DNA from: an uncultured Oscillospiraceae bacterium
GTDB taxonomy: Bacteria; Bacillota; Clostridia; Oscillospirales; Oscillospiraceae
Reading direction: 5' to 3'
Length of the DNA stretch: 25,308 bases
NCBI GenBank assembly: GCA_910588135.1
Contig: CAJUOT010000011.1
Span: 1 to 25,308 of the forward strand
Below the pieces are notes generated by a model that made no database searches, was not told the DNA's origin, and saw nothing but the letters and a program-made list of their open reading frames with translations. The first letter of the stretch is position 1. Every line of letters begins with the position of its first letter. This document shows, in pieces, positions 19,847 through 25,308 of the stretch. The position numbers and the translations under genes are program-made.

Positions 19847-21282
19847 GCGACCAGCCCAAGAGACATCAGGAAGAGACGCCGGACCGGACCGGACCGGGGA
19901 AGCGCCTGGAGAAAAGGCCAGGGCCGGCCCAGGACCCGGAACAGGCCCGGAAGCGGAGAGAGAAACGGATCATGGCGGTGATGGTCGCCCTTGCGGTGGT
20001 GATGGTGATCGCGGCGTCGCTGGCGATGCTGTACAGACGCTGGGTGAAAAGGCCGGAGCTGCCCGGCCCCGGGCCTGACGCATCCGTCAGCCTGCCGCCG
20101 GACGCCAGCGCCGAGCCCACCCTGGACATCGACGCCATCGAGCCCAAGGTGGGGGGCGAGCGCAGGAGCAAGGCCATTTACACCATTCTGATCTTCGGGT
20201 CGGACACCACCTCCGGCCTGACGGACACCATGATGGTGGCCACCTACGACGTGGCCAACCAGAAGGCTGCCGTCATGTCCCTGCCCCGGGACACGCTGAT
20301 TAACGTGCGCCGGTGGAATAAGAGCCTGAACGCCGTGTACAGCGCCTATAAAGACCCGGACCAGGGGGTGGAGGCGCTGAAGAGCGAGGTGTCCGAGCTG
20401 GTGGGCTTTACCCCGGACTACTACGTGCAGATCGACTGGGAGCTGGTAGGGGAGATGGTGGAGGCCATCGGCGGCGTCTGGTTTGACAACCCCTACCACA
20501 TGGAGTACTACGACCCCTATCAGGACCTCAATATCTACCAGGAGCAGGGCTACCGTAAGCTGGACGGTAGCGACGCCATGCAGATTGTCCGCTGGCGGCA
20601 CAACAACAAAAACGTCCCTTACAACCCCGGCGTCAGCACGGCGTACGCCGCCAGCGACCTGGAGCGGCTGAACGTCCAGCACGCTTTTTTGAAAGCGGTG
20701 CTCAAGCAGACCCTGCAGATTGGCAACATCACCCGGATCGGCCAGCTCATTGAGCTGTTTAACAGCCGGGTAGAGAGCGACCTGGCGGTGGAAAATATGC
20801 TCTGGTTCGGGCAGGAGGCCGTACTGGGCGGGCTGAAGGTGGACGACGTGGAGTTCTTCACGATGCCCTGCCTGGGGGCGGGGCCCAAGGGCTCCCGCTA
20901 TTACGGCCGGGTGTATCCCAACCAGAAGGAGCTGCTGGGCCTTATCAATGAGAAGCTCAACCCCTTTGTGGAGGAGGTCACCATCAAGCAGCTGGATCTG
21001 ATCCGGGTGAGCAAGGACGGAAACACCCTGTCATCCAGCACCGGAAAGCTGGCTGACCCCGGGGCGGGCATCCCCCCGGCGGTGGACACCCCCGAGCCCA
21101 CCGAACCGCCGGTGGAGAGCGATCCCATTGCCAGCGGCCCGGTGGAGAGCGGGGCCGTTGACCCCGACCCGGCGGAGAGCGGTCCCATAGACAGCCCGCC
21201 GCCCAGCGCCCCGGCGGAGCCAGACCCACCCGCCACGCAGGGGCCGGAGGAGCCAGCCGACTGGGGAGATACGGCGGATTAA
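19843..21282 (+). CDS. LytR-CpsA-Psr (LCP) family cell-wall glycopolymer transferase
   Basis: This 479-aa membrane-anchored LCP protein is of the type that attaches teichoic acids or capsule polymers from undecaprenyl-linked carriers to peptidoglycan. A charged cytoplasmic N-terminus is followed by one membrane helix (43-64) and the extracellular LCP domain (about 110-330), with ILIFGSDTTSGLTDTMM, VMSLPRDTLINV (144-155) and the later QIVRWRHNN segment carrying conserved arginines. After the domain come 60 residues rich in Pro/Glu/Ser with repeated VESxPxxSGP-like units, probably a wall-spanning tail. It overlaps the nadD-yqeK stop by four bases (ATGA). The nearby tagO/wecA and wecB genes fit a surface-polymer pathway. 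Confidence 0.93.
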   Translation: MSDQPKRHQEETPDRTGPGKRLEKRPGPAQDPEQARKRREKRIMAVMVALAVVMVIAASLAMLYRRWVKRPELPGPGPDASVSLPPDASAEPTLDIDAIEPKVGGERRSKAIYTILIFGSDTTSGLTDTMMVATYDVANQKAAVMSLPRDTLINVRRWNKSLNAVYSAYKDPDQGVEALKSEVSELVGFTPDYYVQIDWELVGEMVEAIGGVWFDNPYHMEYYDPYQDLNIYQEQGYRKLDGSDAMQIVRWRHNNKNVPYNPGVSTAYAASDLERLNVQHAFLKAVLKQTLQIGNITRIGQLIELFNSRVESDLAVENMLWFGQEAVLGGLKVDDVEFFTMPCLGAGPKGSRYYGRVYPNQKELLGLINEKLNPFVEEVTIKQLDLIRVSKDGNTLSSSTGKLADPGAGIPPAVDTPEPTEPPVESDPIASGPVESGAVDPDPAESGPIDSPPPSAPAEPDPPATQGPEEPADWGDTAD

Positions 21283-21303
21283 ATGGAAAAGGAGAAAAAT
21301 GAT

Positions 21304-21672
21304 ATGCTGAACGAGAAGGAAATGGTGGCCATCGCCGTCAAGGCGCTGGATGAAAAAAAGGGGAAGGACATCAAGGTGCTCCACACCGCCGGGCAGACCA
21401 CGCTGGCAGACTACTTTGTGATCTGCAACGGCAGCTCCAACACCCAGGTGCGGGCGCTGTCCGAAGCGGTGGAGGAGGCCATGTCCAAGGCCGGAGAGGA
21501 GCCCCACCACATCGAGGGCCACCGGGGCGGCCAGTGGACGCTGATGGACTACTCCAGTGTGGTGGTCCATATCTTTACCGAGGAGGGCCGGGAGTTTTAC
21601 GGCCTGGAGCGGCTGTGGTCGGACGCGGAGGCGGTGAATATCGCCCCCTATCTTGCGGCGGAAGCCGAGTGA
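21304..21672 (+). CDS. rsfS: Ribosomal silencing factor RsfS
   Basis: This 122-aa RsfS (Iojap family) binds ribosomal protein uL14 on the large subunit and blocks subunit joining when nutrients are scarce. Typical segments are IAVKALDEKKGKDIKVL, TTLADYFVICNGSSNTQVRAL, EGHRGGQWTLMDYSSVVVHIF and FYGLERLW. An in-frame ATG at 21283 lies immediately after the LCP stop, but ATG 21304 is preferred because AAGGAG (21289-21294) is nine bases before it and would lie inside the longer version. Position after nadD-yqeK and an LCP gene is the standard Firmicutes order. Confidence 0.95.
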   Translation: MLNEKEMVAIAVKALDEKKGKDIKVLHTAGQTTLADYFVICNGSSNTQVRALSEAVEEAMSKAGEEPHHIEGHRGGQWTLMDYSSVVVHIFTEEGREFYGLERLWSDAEAVNIAPYLAAEAE

Positions 21673-21685
21673 GGTCGTGACGACA

Positions 21686-22687
21686 ATGGAAAACAACAAA
21701 AAAGTAATGGTGTCCGGCATCCAGCCCAGCGGGCAGCTCCATCTGGGCAATTATCTGGGGCCCCTGCGCCACTGGCCGGAGATGATCGACGAGTTTGACT
21801 GCTATTTCTTCCTGGCGGACCTGCACACCATCACCGTGCGCCAGGACCCGGCGGAACTGAGACGACGCACCCTGGCTCTGCTGGCCCAGTACATTGCCTG
21901 CGGGCTGGACCCGGAGAAATGCGTACTGTTCATCCAGTCCCATGTCCCCGCCCACAGCCAGCTGGGGTGGGTGCTGGACTGCTACACCATGTTCGGCGAG
22001 CTGTCCCGCATGACCCAGTTCAAGGACAAATCCGCCAAAAACGCCGACAACATCAACGCGGGGCTGTTCACCTACCCGGTGCTGATGGCGGCGGACATCC
22101 TGCTCTACCAGCCCGACTTTGTTCCCGTGGGAGAGGATCAGAAGCAGCACGTGGAGATCTGCCGGGATATCGCCAACCGCTTCAACGGCGTGTATGGCGA
22201 TGTGTTCCAGGTGCCGGAACCCTACATTGCCAAGGTGGGGGCCAGGATTATGAGCCTGTCCGCGCCGGACAGCAAGATGAGCAAGTCCCAGCCCGAGGGC
22301 TGCGTGTTCCTGATGGAGAAGCCGGAGGACATCGCCCGGAAGTTCAAGCGGGCGGTCACCGACAGCGACACCGAGCACTGTGTGCGCTACGACCCGGAGC
22401 AAAAGCCGGGTGTGTCCAACCTGATGCAGATTTACGCCTCCGCCACGGGGAAGAGCTATGAGGATATTGAGGCGGAGTTCGACGGCCAGGGCTACGGCGC
22501 CTTCAAGCCCGCCGTGGGCGAGGCCGTGGTGGAGACCCTGCGGCCCATCCGGGAGGAGACCGAGCGGCTGCTGGCCGACAAGGCGTACCTGGAGGGGGTT
22601 TACCGGGCCGGGGCGGAGCGGGCGGAATACGTCGCCAGCAAGACCCTGCGCAAGGTGTACAAAAAGGTGGGCTTCCTGCCCCGGTAA
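21686..22687 (+). CDS. trpS: Tryptophanyl-tRNA synthetase
   Basis: This 333-aa class I aminoacyl-tRNA synthetase charges tRNA-Trp. The ATP-binding HIGH-equivalent is in GIQPSGQLHLGNYLG, and the KMSKS loop is intact in DSKMSKSQP (near residue 200). FPVGEDQKQHVE-type residues (here VPVGEDQKQHVE) form the conserved core. The frame is open from 21653, inside rsfS, but ATG 21686 gives the normal family start. GAGG is 11 bases upstream, so the ribosome site is weak. It is followed by a GC-rich hairpin pair before the next gene. Confidence 0.97.
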   Translation: MENNKKVMVSGIQPSGQLHLGNYLGPLRHWPEMIDEFDCYFFLADLHTITVRQDPAELRRRTLALLAQYIACGLDPEKCVLFIQSHVPAHSQLGWVLDCYTMFGELSRMTQFKDKSAKNADNINAGLFTYPVLMAADILLYQPDFVPVGEDQKQHVEICRDIANRFNGVYGDVFQVPEPYIAKVGARIMSLSAPDSKMSKSQPEGCVFLMEKPEDIARKFKRAVTDSDTEHCVRYDPEQKPGVSNLMQIYASATGKSYEDIEAEFDGQGYGAFKPAVGEAVVETLRPIREETERLLADKAYLEGVYRAGAERAEYVASKTLRKVYKKVGFLPR

Positions 22688-22695
22688 AGAGAAAA

Positions 22696-22741
22696 CGCCC
22701 CCACGGGGGCGGGAAACGGCCGGCCGACCCGGTTCCGGCCG
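22696..22741 (+). promoter_or_regulatory. Two GC-rich hairpins between trpS and the tagO-like gene
   Basis: CGCCCC (22696-22701) pairs with GGGGCG (22706-22711), and CGGCCG (22721-22726) with CGGCCG (22736-22741). Neither has a T-tract, so these are not standard intrinsic terminators. They may attenuate or separate transcripts in the longest gap (72 bases) of the rightmost cluster. Confidence 0.4.
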
Positions 22742-22759
22742 AGAAGGAGCGAAATTCAG

Positions 22760-23896
22760 TTGAACGAATTTAGAACCATCCTGGGGTCCCAGGATATCTG
22801 GTACGTATTGCTGGCGCTGGTGCTGGCGGGCATGGTGGCCTTCGCCTCCACGCCGCTGGTGAAGGCGCTGTCGGTGAAAATGGGCGCGGTGGACGTCCCC
22901 AAAGACAGCCGGCGGATGCACGACCACCCTATCCCCCGGATGGGGGGCCTTGCCATCTTTTTCGGGTTTGTGGTGTCCATGCTGATGTTTGTCCCCCTGG
23001 ACACCGCCAAGAAGGGGATGCTGCTGGGAGCGGTGGTCATTGTGGTGCTGGGCATTCTGGACGACATTTATGCCTTGCCCGCCGTGCCCAAATTTTTGGT
23101 GCAGATCGCCGCCGCCCTCATCGCGGTGCTGGCGGGCAACCGCATCGACGTGCTGTCCAACCCAAATATTTTCAGCTCCAACCCGGTGTGGCAGCTGGGC
23201 TGGCTGGCCTATCCTGTCACCCTGGTCTGGATCGTGGCCATCACCAACTCGGTCAACTTCATCGACGGGCTGGACGGGCTGGCCTGCGGCGTGTCCACCA
23301 TCAGCGCGGCCACCATGCTGGTCATCGCCCTGCTGGTGTGCGAGGAGCTGGACGTGGCCATCATGATGGCGGCGCTGGCGGGGGCCTGCATCGGCTTCCT
23401 GCCCTACAACTTCAACCCGGCCAAGATTTTCATGGGGGATACCGGCTCCACCTTCCTGGGCTTCGTCATGGCCACCGTGTCGGTGAACGGGATGTTCAAG
23501 CAGTACCCCATCATCTCCTTTGTGGTGCCCTTCCTGGTGCTGGGCCTGCCCATCTTCGACGAGTGCTTTGCCGTGATCCGGCGGCTGTCCCGGGGGCAGA
23601 GCCCCATGGCGCCCGACCGGGGGCACGTCCACCACCGGCTCATCGACATGGGCTTCTCCCAGAAGCAGGCGGTGGGGGTGCTGTATGTCATCTCCGCCAT
23701 TCTGGGACTGTCCGCCGTGGTGCTCGCCGCGGGCGGCGCGCAGAAGGCCATGGTGTTTTTGCTGGCCATGGGGGTGGCGGCGGCCATCGCGTGGCGGGTA
23801 TTTCTGGCGGGTCCCGCCCATGACAGGGCGGAAGAACAGGAGCCGCCGGACAACGCGGAGGAGCACGGGGACAAGGGGGAGGACAGCCATGGATAA
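22760..23896 (+). CDS. tagO: Undecaprenyl-phosphate GlcNAc-1-phosphate transferase (WecA/TagO type)
   Basis: This 378-aa polytopic membrane enzyme moves GlcNAc-1-phosphate from UDP-GlcNAc to undecaprenyl phosphate, the first step of teichoic-acid or surface-polysaccharide synthesis. About ten hydrophobic segments are visible. Family motifs are intact: the Mg-binding DDIYALP (about 101-107), NSVNFIDGLDGLA (about 168-180), FMGDTGSTFLGF (near 228) and the WecA/TagO-specific PDRGHVHHRL (near 290). The last 40 residues are a charged cytoplasmic tail. The start is TTG 22760 with AAGGAG 11 bases upstream; no better ATG exists near the family start. It overlaps the wecB start by eight bases, so the two are coupled. 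Confidence 0.94.
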   Translation: MNEFRTILGSQDIWYVLLALVLAGMVAFASTPLVKALSVKMGAVDVPKDSRRMHDHPIPRMGGLAIFFGFVVSMLMFVPLDTAKKGMLLGAVVIVVLGILDDIYALPAVPKFLVQIAAALIAVLAGNRIDVLSNPNIFSSNPVWQLGWLAYPVTLVWIVAITNSVNFIDGLDGLACGVSTISAATMLVIALLVCEELDVAIMMAALAGACIGFLPYNFNPAKIFMGDTGSTFLGFVMATVSVNGMFKQYPIISFVVPFLVLGLPIFDECFAVIRRLSRGQSPMAPDRGHVHHRLIDMGFSQKQAVGVLYVISAILGLSAVVLAAGGAQKAMVFLLAMGVAAAIAWRVFLAGPAHDRAEEQEPPDNAEEHGDKGEDSHG

Positions 23897-25040
23897 GCTG
23901 AAGGTGATGACCATATTCGGCACCCGGCCGGAGGCCATCAAAATGGCCCCGCTGGTGAAGGAGCTGGAGGGCCGGGAGGAGATTGAGAGCATCTGCTGCG
24001 TCACCGCCCAGCACCGGCAGATGCTGGACTCGGTGCTGGATATCTTCCAGGTGAAGCCCCAGTTCGACCTGGACATCATGGAGGCCAGCCAGACGCTGTC
24101 CACCATCACCTCCAAGTGCCTGCTGGGGCTGGAAAAGGTGTTTCAGGAGGTGCGGCCCGACCTGGTGCTGGTCCATGGGGATACCTCCACCACCTTCGCC
24201 GGGGCGCTGGCGGCATTTTACCAGCAGGTCGCCGTGGGCCACGTGGAGGCGGGCCTGCGCACCTGGGACCGGTACTCCCCCTTTCCGGAGGAGATGAACC
24301 GTTCCATGGTGGGCCGGCTGGCCGAGCTCCACTTCTGCCCCACCCAGGCCAACCGGCGCAACCTGGAGGCGGAGGGGATCACAAAAGGGCTGTTCGTCAC
24401 CGGCAATACGGTGATCGACGCCCTCCAGACCACGGTGCGGAAGGACTTCACCTTTGCTGAGGACGCGCTGAACCGGCTGGATTATGAAAATAAAGATGTC
24501 ATCCTGGTTACCTGCCACCGGCGGGAGAACTACGGCCAGCCCATGGAGGACATCATGTCCGCCCTGGCCTTCCTGGCGGGAACCTACGACCGGACCGTGG
24601 AGATTGTCTACCCCGTCCACCTCAGCCCGGTGGTGCAGGAGTGCGCCCACCGGCACCTGGACGGCATCCCCAACGTCCACCTCATCCCGCCCCTGGATGT
24701 GGAGGAGATGCACAACCTGATGGCCCGGTGCTATCTGGTGATGACCGACTCCGGGGGCCTCCAGGAGGAGGCGCCCGCCCTGGGCAAGCCGGTGCTTGTC
24801 CTGCGGAGGGAGACGGAGCGGCCCGAGGCGGTGGCGGCCGGGACGGTGAAACTGGCCGGGGTGGGCTATGACGAAATTATAGACATGGCGTCCGCCCTGC
24901 TCGCGTTCCCCGAGGAGTACGACAAAATGGCCCACGCCGCCAACCCCTACGGGGACGGCAGGGCCTGCCGCCGCATTGTGGACGCCATTTTGTATCATTT
25001 TGGCCGGACAGACCGGCCGCCGGAGCCGTTTTGCGGCTGA
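23889..25040 (+). CDS. wecB: UDP-N-acetylglucosamine 2-epimerase (non-hydrolysing)
   Basis: This 383-aa cytoplasmic enzyme interconverts UDP-GlcNAc and UDP-ManNAc, which feeds ManNAc into teichoic-acid linkage units or other surface polymers. It shows the GT-B-like two-domain layout: MTIFGTRPEAIKMAPLV (7-23), TAQHRQMLDSVL, VLVHGDTSTTFAGALAAFY, VGHVEAGLRTWDRYSPFPEEMNR (about 118-140) with the conserved Glu, VTCHRRENYG (near 208), and the C-terminal TDSGGLQEEAPALGKPVLVLRRETERPEA with catalytic Glu/His-region residues. ATG 23889 is chosen for GGGGGAGG just upstream; the longer open frame is a shadow of the tagO-like gene. Confidence 0.96.
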   Translation: MDKLKVMTIFGTRPEAIKMAPLVKELEGREEIESICCVTAQHRQMLDSVLDIFQVKPQFDLDIMEASQTLSTITSKCLLGLEKVFQEVRPDLVLVHGDTSTTFAGALAAFYQQVAVGHVEAGLRTWDRYSPFPEEMNRSMVGRLAELHFCPTQANRRNLEAEGITKGLFVTGNTVIDALQTTVRKDFTFAEDALNRLDYENKDVILVTCHRRENYGQPMEDIMSALAFLAGTYDRTVEIVYPVHLSPVVQECAHRHLDGIPNVHLIPPLDVEEMHNLMARCYLVMTDSGGLQEEAPALGKPVLVLRRETERPEAVAAGTVKLAGVGYDEIIDMASALLAFPEEYDKMAHAANPYGDGRACRRIVDAILYHFGRTDRPPEPFCG

Positions 25041-25096
25041 AGCTGAATTTTGCGGGGCCGGGTGCTTCAAGGAAAGAAGGGTGCCCGGCGGAGCTT
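25040..25096 (+). other. Imperfect hairpin between wecB and the next gene
   Basis: Nested arms AAGCT/AGCTT (25040-25044, 25092-25096), CCGGG/CCCGG (25058-25062, 25084-25088) and CTTC/GAAG (25065-25068, 25076-25079) suggest a loose stem across the 75-base gap. There is no T-tract, so termination is doubtful. Confidence 0.25.
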
Positions 25097-25115
25097 TGAT
25101 GGGGGGCGGGCAGCG

Positions 25116-25308
25116 ATGGAGGACAAAAAGCGGATGGTGATGGCGGTGATTATCATCGTGGTGGTGCTGGCCGCCGTGGGCTACAGCTTTTTTCTCAACC
25201 TGTTCGCGCCCACCCCCAGGCTGGAAATAGCCGACCCGGACGCCTCCCAGGGCGCCGGCCCGGTGGGACAGCCCAGCGGCCCGGTGGACGGCGTGGTGGT
25301 GGAGGTCA
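25116..25308 (+). CDS. Membrane-anchored protein of unknown function, 3' end outside window
   Basis: The ORF starts at ATG 25116 and is open to the window edge (64 residues visible). A short charged start (MEDKKR) is followed by one hydrophobic helix (MVMAVIIIVVVLAAVGYSFF, about 7-26) and then a Pro/Gly/Asp-rich exported stretch (FAPTPRLEIADPDASQ). This is a signal-anchor or N-terminal membrane anchor with an extracellular linker; the functional domain is not yet visible. A G-rich stretch (25101-25110) may serve as ribosome site. Its position after wecB suggests a cell-envelope role, but the family cannot be named. Confidence 0.6.
   Translation, partial: MEDKKRMVMAVIIIVVVLAAVGYSFFLNLFAPTPRLEIADPDASQGAGPVGQPSGPVDGVVVEV

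Noticed and set aside
1..25308. CRISPR array, insertion sequence or origin of replication
   Set aside because: No regularly spaced direct repeats, transposase genes with terminal repeats, or DnaA-box clusters were seen by eye. The Cas4-like similarity at 5084 is a phage recombination nuclease fragment with no cas genes nearby.

Overview
The window joins a lower-GC integrated mobile element (about 1-12,300; its left end lies outside the window) to a GC-rich chromosomal block (about 12,300-25,308). The chromosomal genes are smc, ftsY, rdgB, yhbY, nadD-yqeK, an LCP-family gene, rsfS, trpS, a tagO/wecA-type gene and wecB. They point to an anaerobic Firmicutes/Bacillota host, most likely a gut Oscillospiraceae-type bacterium. 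The taxon is inferred from gene order and GC-rich codon use, not from a marker gene. The oxygen-sensitive class III ribonucleotide reductase on the element fits an anaerobic host.

Left part, element control region (1-3,320). A partial ORF enters from the left edge and converges on a leftward gene for an S24/LexA-like self-cleaving repressor. Next come a compact regulatory region with facing promoters, palindromes and a possible leader peptide, a small hypothetical gene, an orphan PemK/MazF-like toxin with its own promoter, and a tyrosine-recombinase-like protein with altered catalytic residues that resembles the MrpR lytic repressor family of SPbeta-type phages. A terminator closes this section.

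Element operon (3,394-10,528, all +). The genes are an HD-domain phosphohydrolase, an ERF single-strand annealing protein, an SSB-like protein, a truncated PD-(D/E)XK nuclease, a divergent ThyX-like protein, class III NrdD and NrdG with a small phage protein between them, a CYTH protein, a small membrane protein, dUTPase and a 57-aa membrane protein. A strong intrinsic terminator follows. Together they form a recombination and dNTP-pool module. Tn916-type xis and int lie after the terminator. Int is followed by a short att-like region with inverted and imperfect direct repeats that abuts smc. No virion or conjugation genes are in view, so prophage versus other integrated element cannot be decided; the repressors and the nucleotide module favour a temperate phage.

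Right part, host (12,319-25,308, all +). The genes are tightly packed, often with ATGA overlaps, and cover chromosome structure (Smc), membrane targeting (FtsY), nucleotide-pool cleaning (RdgB), ribosome assembly and silencing (YhbY, RsfS), NAD and Ap4A metabolism (a NadD-YqeK fusion), tRNA charging (TrpS) and cell-surface polymer synthesis (LCP protein, TagO/WecA, WecB). Three small cysteine-rich zinc-ribbon-like proteins of unknown function are interspersed.

Main points for a second look are the divergent ThyX-like protein beside a dUTPase and RNR, a nuclease gene cut by an apparent internal deletion, a two-repressor switch region with a shared 11-bp promoter/operator word, the att-like repeat structure at the smc boundary, and the NadD-YqeK fusion whose HD domain appears to lack its first histidine.
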